This document shows, piece after piece, positions 43,023 through 54,158 of a DNA stretch of 64,000 nucleotides. Made by a program: the position numbers and the translations under genes. The notes under the pieces are model-generated. The model saw only the letters and a list, made by a program, of their open reading frames with translations. It was not told where the DNA came from and searched no databases. The number at the start of each line of letters is the position of its first letter. Positions within the stretch are counted from its first letter, which is position 1. The DNA comes from Prostheceraeus crozeri (taxonomy: Eukaryota > Platyhelminthes > Polycladida > Euryleptidae). The stretch spans positions 434,001-498,000 of the forward strand of contig CAJQUW010011501.1 in assembly GCA_907163375.1 (NCBI GenBank), given 5' to 3'.

Positions 43023-46000
43023 CCCGTAGCAAGACGAATTGCATCTCAGATGCATTGAGCGGGATGTATTATTTTGGGCATGCATTGGAGGGGGAATGCA
43101 TCCCAAGATGCATTCTGGGATGCATCCAGAGATGCATCCCCACATCCAATGCATGCCCAAAATAATGCATCCGGATGCATTCCAGAAATCATCCAAAGAT
43201 CGCCAGATGCAACAATCTGGATGACATTTTCAATTAATTCAACCTTACCTACTGGTGCCAGTTGCCGAAAAATCAAAAGATCGGTTATTCCAATCAGCAA
43301 GCTATATTAATAGGAAATGTTAGAGATTTTGTTACAAAAGTTACCATGCAACTTTCGCGAAAATTTCAGTCTACTTATCACAATCTTGCTCACGTTTTGG
43401 CGACACGGTCGGAGATTCCACGGAGCCCATTGCTGAAATGACAGAATTGAACATGACAATAAAATGCCGACAGTGCGCAACGAAAAATGTATTCGGATAT
43501 GCATGTATCTACTATACCAATTTAGATAATGGAAATTTCAGTACACCAGGTCAACTTTGCAGACCTGCATTTTCTATGTAATGGTTCTGATGTTATCATA
43601 TTTGGCTTAAACAGAAATAATGCAGTAGGCGCCCCTCATGATCAGCTAATTTTTCGTATCAGGAATTGATAGAGTTCGAGGACACTTAGTATGTGACTGA
43701 ATTCAAATCTATTATGTACTTCAAAGGGAAACAGATTGTGTGTGAATATTTTTCTTCCATGTACACGTATTCAACAGTTGCTGACATGAAGAATCAGAAA
43801 ATATTGTAATTTCATTAAGATTTATGCAAAATTAATCCAGTAGGCCTATAGCATTATTTCAATTGTTTGCAGCATCTTATTATAGGCACAAAATAGATTC
43901 TCATCTAGACCTAAACAGATTCTCAGCCTAAACCATTTCTTGGATTTCTATGTAATTTGCCCGTAATTAGGTTACAATGAAAAATTGAAATCAAAAGGAA
44001 TAGACTGATTCGCACCGAGTGAACATTTAATTGAAGTAACCGGTTTCATTGAAAACTTGTCGCGGATCTCATCAAAATACAAATGCAGGTATTTTGAAAC
44101 AAACATACACGCATTCCCTAAGGCAGTTTTGGCCTACCATATGCCTAAGTACCCTACGATCAACACTTGTCTTTATCCTTGGTGAAGCGACTCTTGCATC
44201 ATTTAGTTTTCAGTCCAGTGCGATAGCTTCAGAATCGATCTAGCACAATGAGGGGCCTAATAAAAATAATTTTTCATGGAAAATTTCTGAATTACAATAG
44301 GTCTTAGGAATAAGAAAATCGGAAGCAAGGGAAAATGCATGAGAAACTAGGCATGCGGCAATAAAGATATTTTGCATTAAAACATTTCATTCAGGACTAT
44401 TATTATATATACACTGAAGGTCTGATTTTTCTATACTTTGGTTGTTCTGAGGCCATTGCGTTTGGCTAAAATCTAGACAACTTTAAAAAAACACGAAGTT
44501 AATAGCGTCAAAGATTCGCAAACGGAGGAAAGAAATATAGAGTGAAGTAAAAGCCCTAATGGAAAATCCTGGAAGAAATCAGACTAATGTCCATGTGATC
44601 AATACTGAAAACTTTGAGATTCATGCCCTGATGTAGAGCAGGTACATTATGCAAATGGCAAAGCAGATGGTAAAGTGAAAATGCCAGTAGAAGGGATAAT
44701 ATGAACTATGTAATGTAAATAAGTACGTATTAATTTTGTTTATAGAATTTATAAAAAATAGATTTTATTGTTTTCGGATCAATACTTCATAAATCATCCT
44801 TTTAGCGTTTGTAATTTAATTACGTATTGAAAGCACTGCACTTCATTTATTCGTGAGTAAGACTGATGGTATAAAATCACATAAGAATAGTCCTTCATTG
44901 ATATTGAATTCCTCAAAACAACAATTAGGAATCCAAGCAAGTATTTTGTGATTCTTTTGTAGAACCACAATATATTTCAAAAGGTTTCTTCATTTAATTT
45001 TGTATTAGCTGCATTTAATGAATTGTAAATTCAATTGATTTTTTAATGGTTGAAGTATTTCCCTCTATTCAAAATGATAAAAGGCTTAGTTATTTAATGT
45101 CATTAACTTTGGTCACAATCATGGATCGCATAATGGACGCATGAAAACTTACCTTTGAGAAGATGAATCCGTGTAGCCATCTTTGGAATTGATTACGACG
45201 GCTTACCCCTCTTTGCTGAATTACCGCTTTTACCGCCATGTACCGCTTCTTCTTCATATAGAGCCAACTGGTCGTTGATGAATTGATTCAGAGATTATAG
45301 GCAGACTATTCAATCCTGAGATTCATTTTTACAAAAATTCCAATGCTTGGATGAGATTGAATCTGCAAAAAATAGTCAGATTGCAGTATACATGTGCATG
45401 TGTGTCATAAGACAGTGTTTTTGTTAAGTTAAAATAGGGTCCGTTGCAACTTTTGGTTTTAGGCAAATGTAGACTTTTCTAGACGTATAGTAGTGAAGAT
45501 CATTGATCACTTAAACATTGTTGAAATTACCTTATTGTAAGATAGAAGCGCCTTCAAATAGATAAAAATTTAGAATAGGCCTATTAGATATTAGATTCAG
45601 TAGACCATCTGCATATAGAAAATCACAATCGCAAAAGGAAATCTATAAATACACTTTTTGGTTGAAAAATATAGGAGGTATGAATGCATGAATTGCGAGA
45701 CATAAATGGATTCGTCTCAAAAAATTCTTTCACTATTATAGACATTTTGAAACTCGAATTATTCAGACATCACACGACTCTCGGAAATGAATCGAAGTGT
45801 CCTACATACATTTTTCTGAATCGATAAGAACTCAGATCCGCATGAACTACCATACTTATCACGAATTTATACTTGTACGATATTTGATGACTGTAAAACC
45901 AGAGGTATTGAGACTTTTTTTGCGGACTTACCTTAAGATTCAATTGAAGGAATAAAGCACTGTGCATTGAGCAAAAAAACATATCCACGACTCCACGTAC

Positions 46001-46369
46001 AGCAGGTATTCTAACGAACAGTGACGGAAGGAAACAAAATGTCTTCTAGTTCGGGATGTTTGAAAATTCAGCAGTGTATGCCATTGGTCGTTGCCTTGCG
46101 CTATTGATTGAAGATCTGTCACATTAAAAAATGCTGAGCGGGGATGCATAACCGCGTTTACAGAAACTCGGATGCATTCCATAAGCATTCGATTGCTTCC
46201 ACAACTGTCAGTGCAGTTGCAGTTGAGGCTCATGTTTGAAGGGTGACTGCATTGGATGCATTGGAATGCTTTGGGATTCATCGAGATGCATCCTGGTATG
46301 CATCTAAGCGCAGTCAGATGCATCCAGATGTATCCAGATACATCCAACTGCATTTAATTTTGCTACGGG
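43023..46369. mobile_element. 3.3-kb TIR element (CCCGTAGCAA ends) inside LINE ORF1
   Basis: Both ends read CCCGTAGCAA inward (10 bp, perfect). The LINE ORF1 reading frame is continuous when this segment is left out, which proves an insertion and fixes its ends to within a few bases. The target duplication is either AA (2 bp) or GGGAA (5 bp, if the right end is GTAGCAA), and the sequence cannot tell which. Dense ATGCAT/GGATGCAT motifs lie inside both termini (43041..43200 and 46140..46350). The interior has no transposase I recognise. The superfamily is unassigned. Confidence 0.78.
43068..43166. repeat. Large palindrome in the left end of the TIR element
   Basis: Perfect 22-bp arms begin ATTATTTTGGGCATGCAT (43068..43089 and 43145..43166) around a 55-base loop. 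The loop itself contains several GGATGCATCC-type palindromes. The pairing continues imperfectly outward. As DNA or RNA it can form a long hairpin. Confidence 0.85.
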
Positions 46370-46605
46370 AATGTGTATATAAACCCGGATCAATCAGTCA
46401 TCATGCGCAAAGAAAGCAAACGTCTACGTGACAAAATGAAAACTTTGAAGAAGTCTGCACCACCAGCAGACATTTTTATATCAAGCAAGGCAATCTTTAT
46501 CATAATTCAACAATAATTGATGCTGTAGATATAGCTAATCAGTTATTCTTGTTTTGATGTAACGATGAGAACTCTGACATCGAGCCTATCACACTGCGAA
46601 ATGTT

Positions 46606-47880
46606 TTGAATGAGTACTTATTATTTGTATTATGTCATTATCCTACATACCTTTACAAAATATGTCCCTTGTTAATTTTGTTTTATACATACTCGAATGA
46701 ATTTTATGTCGACTCCTCAACGTTGTCCAATAGTAGCAAACTGTCTCATGAAACTAAGTGTTCAACAGAAAGGTCTTGTTTTTATGCAAATGTCCGGTCA
46801 CTAGTTCCTAAAATAGATGTGCTTCGTATCCATGCTATTGATAACAACCCGTCTGTCATTTTTCTTACTGAGACATGGGCTCATAACCAATTACCTGATA
46901 GCTATTTTTCCATTTCTGGCTACGTTCTCTACCGATGTGATCGCTCTGAGCGCAAAGGTGGTGGAGTCATGATATACATTAAAGAGGATATCTCTTCTGG
47001 TTGCTGTAAAACTATGTCTTGCACAGAATTTGATGCTATTTCATGTTACTTTATAGATAAGTCCAATTCAAAAATTGGACTCGCATGTATCTATCGACCT
47101 CCTAGCATTTGTGATAAGAACGAAAAGCTATTTGACTTTTTGAATTTGTGTTTCGAACATGATATATCTGAATACTGTGTTGTAGGTGACTTTAACTTTC
47201 CAAGTGTAAACTGGTCGACGCCTTCAGATAGTATTGACTTGCCTATTGTTGAATCAGACTAATAATTTGACACAAACTATCAATGTACCTACTCGCCCAG
47301 CATCAAACAATGTCCTCGACTTAATATTCACAACTTCGAATTTATCTGCTGTTGACATTCATGTATTAGAGCAATTTCATAACTCAGATGCTTGCCTGGA
47401 AATTAGATGTGTGTTTTCAAAATCGCAAATCAAGTGGAACGATCATCAATTCCTATTCGAAAGCACGATGGAGGAAACTGAACAAATTGTTGAAAAATCA
47501 TGATTGGAGTACCTTTCATAATATCAATGATGTGAACGAGCTTTGGACAAGTTTTCTTTGCACATTTACAGATATGATTGACGCGTGTGTACCGAAGAAA
47601 ACCAAAAGAAATTGGTGTCCAAGTTTTCGAAGCTATGTAAGAACTGCCTATCGACGGATGAGGCGCTGTTGTGCTAAAGTCAGATTCAATCCTGATCATT
47701 GCAATCAAATTGATTATGTCATCGCAAAATTGAACCTTAATCAAAGGATACATATGGCAAAGTTAGAGCACGAACAAAAAGTGGCCAAGAATTTCAAATC
47801 AGACAAGAAATTATTTTGGAAATTCATAAATGAAAAACTGAAATCCAGTGGTCTTCCAAATACTTTTTATGATTCGAATA
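46606..47880 (+). pseudogene. LINE ORF2 endonuclease part, broken
   Basis: AP-like endonuclease motifs run in order: CFYANVRSLVPKID, SVIFLTETW, RKGGGVMIYIKEDI, CIYRPPS, CVVGDFNFPSVNW and VLDLIFTTS. The usual SDH catalytic block reads NSDACLEIRC, so the histidine is absent. A linker follows (SYVRTAYRRMRRC, FWKFINEKLKSSG) that normally precedes RT. Frame changes lie near 47240 and 47430. The frame ends in a GC-rich palindromic sequence at about 47885 and RT is missing. Confidence 0.82.
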
Positions 47881-47884
47881 GTAC

Positions 47885-48010
47885 TTACCAGAGTTGTCCA
47901 TGGGTATGGGGCCTTATGGGAGGGCCCATAGGCCAGCGGGCCCATGGGCCTGGGATGGGCCTGGGACGGGAAGTTGGGCCCATGGGCCATGTGGGTTCCC
48001 AATGGGCCGA
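47885..48010. repeat. GGGCCCATGGGCC-rich palindromic patch
   Basis: The segment is much GC-richer than its surroundings. GGCCCATGGGCC-type palindromes recur at least three times, and both strands carry open frames only by compositional accident. It abuts the point where the LINE is cut off, so it may be the end of another insertion. Confidence 0.6.
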
Positions 48011-48747
48011 GAAATTTTTCAAGATAAACCCTAGAATCAATGTTCGAAATATGTTTTTAATGTTTTTCAACATTTTGCTGTCTTACAGATCAATGGTAAC
48101 AAACAAGAGAATGCAGCTTTAATATTTTTTGTTGATGTTGGACTTCTAAGTTGCATTGTAGGCCCCTAACACACAGAACAAGTTAACATTCAGTGCAACG
48201 CGATAGTTTTTAACTGCAGCAAATTGACAGCATAGAAGTAGAAAAGGTGTTTGGCAGCCACAAGTCCATCACCATGAGCAACTTGCAATTTCCATGCATA
48301 GAAGTAGAAGACGGAAAAGGCCGACCTCATATTCGATTGCTTTAATGATAGTGCATCACCTGCTTCTGTTTACTTCCGTAACTCAACGTTCACTGCAGGT
48401 GCAGGGGCAAGAAGCGTTAGTAAACACATTGGGCCGTATGCATAAACTTAAGCATTTACTTCTAGGAAAAAGCAAATAGAAAAAGCAAAAGCTTTTTAGC
48501 AAAAGCTCTCTGAGAAGCAAATGCTTAAATTCATATGTATAACAGTTTGCTTTTACTTAATAGCATTTGCTACAAGACTTAGTAAATGGTTGGACAGCGA
48601 AGACAATTGACGCTACCAAGTGATGATATCAGATCTATTTATAGTTTGAAACAAACGATATCTTCATTCATCAGTCCTCACGTGATCAGAACGTAAAACC
48701 AACCACGATTCAGTCTAATCGATCATATCACTTGGTGGAAGCACAGA

Positions 48748-49518
48748 TTGAATAGATTGCTATCGTCAGACATGAGTGGTGCGAGTCGTACCCCCTATTA
48801 TGCGTGCGAGGAGTCTGAAGAGGACTCTGTTATCCAAGAAACGGAGGAGGTTGATAGTCAAAATGACGATAATCAGATGGCGTTTGTTGAACTGTTATCA
48901 TCTTACCCAGTACTACTCGAGAAAAGTCAGAAGCCTCACGTCAAGGTGCAGAAAATTGACGCTATTGAATCTTTAAGACAACTACTACAAACCAAATACG
49001 CAAAGATTTACACGAGACAGCAACTGTTGAAAAAGATAGCTAACATGAAGAAGATAGTGAAGGAGAAGACTGATGTAAAAAAGACTGGTAATCGCAAGAT
49101 AACTTTGAAGCCATGGGAACGGATGATGTTCGAATTATTGCAGGGGGATATTAACCCGATATTCTGTCGAATCCAAGGTGCTATTTCATCTGGCCTTCAA
49201 TCAACACAAAAGGCAGAAAGTGTAAATTTTCCGAAGGAAGCGGTGTCTTCGAATAGCTATACACCCACACCGGCAATTAAGCCTAAAAGAAAGCGACTCG
49301 TTGAGGAAACTGACGAAACAAGCAAACTAACAACTAGTGAATTACAGCGTCTTGTTCTTTTGGAGCAGTTGAAATACTATCGGATGAAAACTCGAAATTT
49401 AATGGAAAAATCTGCTGATATATTTACCAAAAGAAATCAAGAAAGTCAACAGCTTCTTCATGAAATGAATCAGTGTGCTGATTATGACGCTTATGTGATT
49501 GCAACGAATAATGTTTAG
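48748..49518 (+). CDS. Harbinger accessory DNA-binding (Myb/SANT-like) protein
   Basis: In Harbingers this second protein binds the subterminal repeats and carries the transposase into the nucleus. The 256-residue frame has an acidic N-terminus, then FVELLSSYPVLLEKSQ and IDAIESLRQLLQTKYAKIYTRQQLLKKIANMK. That is a trihelix of the Myb/SANT/MADF kind (about residues 48 to 105), with a conserved W in LKPWERMMFELL. A basic KPKRKR motif near residue 188 is a likely nuclear signal, and a C-terminal coiled segment follows. The start could be this Met or MSGASRT at 48772. The frame is whole, with no breaks, and faces the transposase tail to tail. Confidence 0.82.
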   Translation: MNRLLSSDMSGASRTPYYACEESEEDSVIQETEEVDSQNDDNQMAFVELLSSYPVLLEKSQKPHVKVQKIDAIESLRQLLQTKYAKIYTRQQLLKKIANMKKIVKEKTDVKKTGNRKITLKPWERMMFELLQGDINPIFCRIQGAISSGLQSTQKAESVNFPKEAVSSNSYTPTPAIKPKRKRLVEETDETSKLTTSELQRLVLLEQLKYYRMKTRNLMEKSADIFTKRNQESQQLLHEMNQCADYDAYVIATNNV

Positions 49519-50494
49519 GTTTTTTCTTGGACTTTTTAATCTGTCTTATTATGTGAATACATTTATATTAGCTACCATACGAGCACATGTTACGGTTTTG
49601 TGTTGTGAGACAGGCTGAGAATTTTAAAAAAAGCGATTTATTACATTTGCTGCGGTACTGGAACAGGACAGCAAAGTTTATAAGAATTCGAATTGGGGGA
49701 AGAGATAGCTCTTTTATCAGTCTAAATAATACCTAGATAATTGGATGATGGGGATTTAATTGTAATTAATTCAAATTATTGATTGATAGATTTCTAATTG
49801 AAATAAAATTATTAAGAGAGAAATGATTGTTTCTTAATCAACAATAAATTGTCCTTGCTTTGATCCATATAATGCATCAGTTCATCAGTTAGGAATTATC
49901 ATGCTATTTTTAGTCTTTATTTTAGCAATAGTAAAATCCCATCGTAATTACTAAAATATAAGGTTCATTATATTTTTGAGTGAAAAATACTTCCTTGATA
50001 TATCGGTGCGAATCTTATATATATATCAGTCATACAATGAACTTAAATAATCGTATATCTAACAATGATAATATGGTTATTGATATATTTATATCAATAA
50101 TATAACAATACTAATAGGCCTATAACAATAATGTAATATAATAACAATATATTGATAATTATTAATAATTAATATAGTATATAGTAATACACAATAACAC
50201 ACAAAATAAATTGATAAACCTACTATCACTAGCTCATGCATTTGTTGCTACATTACTAATGCTGTTTTTTTCCTGCTAAACATTTGTTACAAGTAGACCC
50301 GTATGTATATTAACGACTAAAATAATATGATTTCATGAGGTCATGCAGATTCAGACTTGTGGATGTGGTGGAAGTTCATATTTGAAAGACGACATAAAAG
50401 ACTAACTGATCATTAATTTTAATACAAATATCAATTTAACTTTTACTTTACACAACATCAAAGCTCATTGATTTTGACACTATTTGGCCTAGCA
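49519..50494. other. AT-rich spacer between the two Harbinger genes
   Basis: Convergent 3' ends are separated by nearly 1 kb of very AT-rich sequence with TAATATAATAAC-like short repeats (about 50040..50200). TAGGCCTA occurs at 50115. No further gene is present. Confidence 0.5.
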
Positions 50495-51517
50495 TCAGCT
50501 AAGGCGTATGTTTCTGCGATTGAACAAAATATCCACTATGTCTAGGCGTCGACTTTCGGCTTGATTAGTAATCTCAAGCATTTCAGTAATGTCAATCATG
50601 TCTTCATCAGGTTCAACGTTTTCTTCATCATCGATCGAATCGGGTTCATTGAAGTATTTTGCTATGTTGTGTAAAATGGCACAACAAGTGATAGCAGTTG
50701 GAACACTTTCCAATTTCAATCGAAGTCCGTACCGCAGCATGGGAAAACGACGCTTCAGCTGGCCGAATGTTTGCTCGATAACGACGCGTTCCTTCGCGTG
50801 TGTTTTATTATAAAACGTCTGTTTTTCACTTCGGGGAACTTTGAAAGGAGTCATTAAAAATGGATACAAAGGATAACCTTCATCACCAAGCAAGATTACC
50901 GGAGGCTTTGAATCACGTAAATGTAGAAAAAGGTCCGAATTTCGAAGTACACGACTGTCATGCACAGAACCAGGCCAACTTACGTCGAGACTTGTTAATT
51001 CAAATCTAGCATTGCAAGTTGCCTGCACAATAATCGAAGCGTATACCTTCCTATTTACGTATTCATCACCAAATACACCAGGCGGCTTGTCAATACGCAC
51101 ATGTGTACAATCAATCGCTCCGATGGTTGATGGCATTGATTTATTTTCTTGCCATAAAATTTTTGATTCTTGGATTTCTTCTTGGGAAGTCGGATAATGA
51201 ATCCAAATATCTCTCTTCTTAATTATAGAATCCATTACTGAATGTATTTGCCGAGAAACAGTACTTTGATGAACTCCTAGATCCTCAGCAACACCCGTTT
51301 GAAAACCTGGATCTGCCATGTATCGACAAAATATTTTCATTTTTTCCAATGACGTCAGTGCAGATCCCCTTCTCTCACAATCCTTTCCCAGGAAATAATC
51401 GCTCATCCACAGTAGAGTGTCCTCTCTGAATCGATACAATCGTAAAAAATCACCTTTTTCATGATTACGACGAACTTTGTAATGTTTGGTCTCTCGGATT
51501 TTCATGTATTCCGCCAT
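50495..51517 (-). CDS. Harbinger DDE transposase (DDE_Tnp_4 type)
   Basis: A 340-residue whole frame. The N-terminal helix-turn-helix region (FQTGVAEDLGVHQSTVSRQIHSV, about residues 72 to 94) precedes the nuclease core. Catalytic acids stand in their family contexts: GAIDCTH (D136), GSVHDSRV (D187), LLGDEGYPL (D212) and RVVIEQTFGQLKRRF (E248). The C-terminus has the CCAILHNIA block typical of HARBI1-like proteins. Every key residue is present. It cuts and pastes the element with a 3-bp target duplication. It is not the domesticated host HARBI1, because it lies between perfect terminal repeats. Confidence 0.93.
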   Translation of the reverse strand: MAEYMKIRETKHYKVRRNHEKGDFLRLYRFREDTLLWMSDYFLGKDCERRGSALTSLEKMKIFCRYMADPGFQTGVAEDLGVHQSTVSRQIHSVMDSIIKKRDIWIHYPTSQEEIQESKILWQENKSMPSTIGAIDCTHVRIDKPPGVFGDEYVNRKVYASIIVQATCNARFELTSLDVSWPGSVHDSRVLRNSDLFLHLRDSKPPVILLGDEGYPLYPFLMTPFKVPRSEKQTFYNKTHAKERVVIEQTFGQLKRRFPMLRYGLRLKLESVPTAITCCAILHNIAKYFNEPDSIDDEENVEPDEDMIDITEMLEITNQAESRRLDIVDILFNRRNIRLS

Positions 51518-51773
51518 GACTGCGATTTCTTAAAAACTGGAGCGACATCTATCTGCGCTCTAATTTGTAATAGCTTTTGCTTAAGAAATAAAGTCATTGG
51601 TCAGAATTATGCATACGAATTGAAGCAAACGCTACTTTTTGAAGCTTTTGCTTAAACTTAAAAGCAAAAGCTTTTGCTTAAAGAAAAAGCAAATGCCAAC
51701 GCATGCGAACTTAAGCTTTTGCTTAGATTATTGAAGCAAAAGCATTTGCTTATTTTTATGCATACGGCCCATT

Positions 51774-52185
51774 GGTTCAATGAGAAAAATGGAATGTTTG
51801 TACATTAATGGCTGTAACTTCTTGAGTTAGGCCTACTGGTCTGATTGACTCAATATTTGAGATTCTGATGATTCAGGGCATGGGGATCATTTCATGTAGC
51901 CTATTCATTTCACATACAAATTCTCAGTATTGAAAAAGTTAGTCACATCACACATTTTAGTAAACCGATGAAATTCGTGGTAATTTTGTGGTTTACTTAA
52001 ATGTGTGATCTGACTAACTTTTTGAATAAAGAGAATTTCTAGGTGACATGAATAGATAAAATAATCATCATACCCCGAACCATCTATGTTTCAAATATGA
52101 AATTAATTGGGCCACTAATTCAGAAGTTGAGAGATGTTTAAATACAAAATTTATTGTTGTTCACCACTGAAGCAATGTGCCAATA
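51774..52185. repeat. Foldback element disrupted by the Harbinger
   Basis: Two inverted arms of about 180 bp meet near 51978. Close to the centre, AAAAAGTTAGTCACATCACACA pairs with its near-perfect reverse complement (51935..51969 against 51988..52024). The similarity fades outward to the Harbinger right end. The left-flank stretch before 48430 (ACACATT) continues the left arm's match to GCACATTGCTTCAGTG at the right arm's outer end. The Harbinger is therefore inserted inside this element. Confidence 0.7.
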
Positions 52186-54158
52186 TGTGCTCCTCAGACA
52201 CTAAAACAGTTTGCTGCAGAATTCTGTGTTAGACGCAAACAATGCACGCTTTCAACGGGAAGCTCAGCATTCTTCCCTTTTTACTTCTATGTGTCCATTT
52301 ATGTGTACATCTATGTGTTCACCCTGGAACTTGGTATAGAGGAAGGCGATGAGAATGAGTTTGATAAAAAACCCAAAATAAGTATATAAGGGAAGTATGC
52401 AATCAAAGCATGATTTGTGGGGACATCTATGATATTACTTTTTCGCCAGCTCTTATAAGCAGTTTTATTTGATATCTCAGTTGATAACAGAAGACCATTG
52501 AATTATTAAATGGAAGGGACTGAATAGCGATGTCAAAGCAATGAATCAGCGAAAAATTACATAGTTATCCGTAGATGTTTGGAAGACAAAAATATAGATG
52601 AAGATCCATTTCTATGGTTAGAAAGTCAGAGTTGATTTGGCATAGAAATTAATTGATTGTTAAGGTACTTAATAGACGACTGTAAACCACTCATTTATTT
52701 ACGCATTGATGTGGGCGCTATATGATTGTTTTCCCATATTATTGCATTTGCCAACTTTTGCCCACTGAACACATTGTAATCTTTATCCCGAATCTACAAA
52801 TACTTCATCTTCTTGTTGATAACCAGTTGTGCATGCATTCATTGATCAGTTTTAGATTTCGATTCACTAAAATGATCACTAAAGCATCGATATATCACTT
52901 AAATGATTGATAGTTAGTGATCGGTCTGATGCAAATAAGGAAAAATCAGCAAAGTTGTCCATCAGCAAACTTGGGATGAAATATGAAGAGCTTGATGAAT
53001 TTCATATAGGAATCAATTGGAAAATTGGCTTGTTGCCAAAAATTTTAGCCACAGTAACTTTTTGAAATTGGTAAATATGAATTTCTGAAAATCTTCTTGG
53101 CGAAAAAGATGGCGGACATGCCGCCAAAAAAAATACATTAGAGCAATGAGTTGATTGCACACTTAATATATTTAAACACTTTGGTCCATGTCATCATCAC
53201 AATATCACAACGATCATTACAGGGAAACCAAAATACGTCATCAGACTGACAACCAGCAGCCAGAACTAAAGACGATGAAATGAGAAAGACTAATCTCCGT
53301 TGAGAAATGGAAACTTCAATATCCTTGATCGGTAGTTTAAATATCTATGGCAATTCACAACTCGCAACGCTTAAGCTATTGTTCGATATCTTCATTAGGT
53401 AGCTGAAAGTATATAGTTTACCTCACAGAATTAGATTGCTTAAGCGTATCATTTTGCTAGAAGTGCAAGCTGATTCAAACAGATGCCACATGCAGGAACT
53501 TAATAAGTGGGCAAAAAGAAATTCTTAATACCTTACAGAGATAGGAAAAATAGTCGTGCATGGCTTGCGGATTGCTCTGAACTCCTTCAAAATGCTCCGA
53601 TCGCCACGACTCCTTCAGATTCGAAGAATTCAGATCATTGCGCAAAAGTTTTCTCGATAATGTTGAGTCCTCCGATCATTTTAAAAAAAAGTTAGCAGGC
53701 GCATGAAAAAAACGTTCACAAACTTCTCTGTAGAACTTGACATCGTCTGTGTCTCTTTGCTATGTGATCCGGTTGATAACAGTCACTGAAACTTTGCACA
53801 TTTTGGCGTGTTTAATGGTGAACTGGCTGCTCATTGTTCGATTGCTATGGCATTTAGTCAGGAGATTGTGCCATTTCATTAACGTTACATGTTCCAATGC
53901 TTCCCTTCTAGTCAAACGGAAGAAGAGACGACCTGTCTAGTTATGTGGTTTACCTACAAGTAGGCTACCTAAAGTACATGTCATGCCAATAATTTAAAAG
54001 CAATATTTTACTTATATGACTTTCAATCTTTTGAAATACATAAGTTTTTACTTATTTTGTTAATTTCATCTAATACAATGATGCGCACATATAGTGTATG
54101 CCAAACATTATATGATCAGCGAAATAGGCCTAGAGTAGTAAGCAAGTGACAAACACTC
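52186..54158. other. Unassigned AT-rich DNA
   Basis: No gene, RNA or element ends recognised. Short open frames (52177..52389, 53507..53695) lack family features. TAGGCCTA is at 54125, just before the composition shifts to GC-rich. Confidence 0.4.

Larger units (their letters stand above)
42468..46557 (+). pseudogene. LINE ORF1 (coiled coil + RRM-like), split by insertion
   Basis: From ATG 42468 the frame encodes a polar N-terminus and a coiled coil (DTRIDAISSRLDSIQTEQVR). An RRM-like nucleic-acid-binding region follows (RKKRVVISGISE, VKCERIGKKSQ, RPLKVDFDE, ILRNQRQIR), as in CR1/L2-type ORF1 proteins. The frame meets the foreign element at TTTTGGGAA (43022). Beyond that element it resumes at 46370 in register (NVYINPDQSVIMRKESKRL, then LYHNSTIIDAVDIANQ), so the insertion site is exact. 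Frame changes are near 42605 and 46475. The stop is at 46555..46557. Confidence 0.82.
42430..47885 (+). mobile_element. LINE with ORF1 and endonuclease, interrupted and truncated
   Basis: A plus-strand non-LTR element has ORF1 from 42468 and an endonuclease frame from 46700. Its ORF1 is split by a 3.3-kb TIR element (43023..46369). The similarity stops at about 47885 in a GGCCCATGGGCC-rich sequence before any RT motif. The RT and 3' end are therefore missing from the window, lost or replaced. The 5' limit is not defined. Confidence 0.8.
48431..51770. mobile_element. PIF/Harbinger transposon, apparently intact
   Basis: Terminal inverted repeats GGGCCGTATGCATAAA (16 bp, perfect) are flanked by a 3-bp duplication ATT (48428..48430 and 51771..51773). 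It has two convergent open frames, as is usual for Harbinger: a Myb/SANT-like DNA-binding protein (plus) and a DDE transposase (minus). AAGCAAAAGCTTTTGC-type motifs cluster inside both ends (about 48470..48560 and 51630..51760) as candidate binding sites. At 3340 bp with uninterrupted genes and perfect ends it may be recently active. Confidence 0.93.

Noticed and set aside
43039-43310. Several overlapping frames on both strands rich in Met-His-Pro
   Set aside because: They are translations of ATGCAT palindromes in a transposon end.
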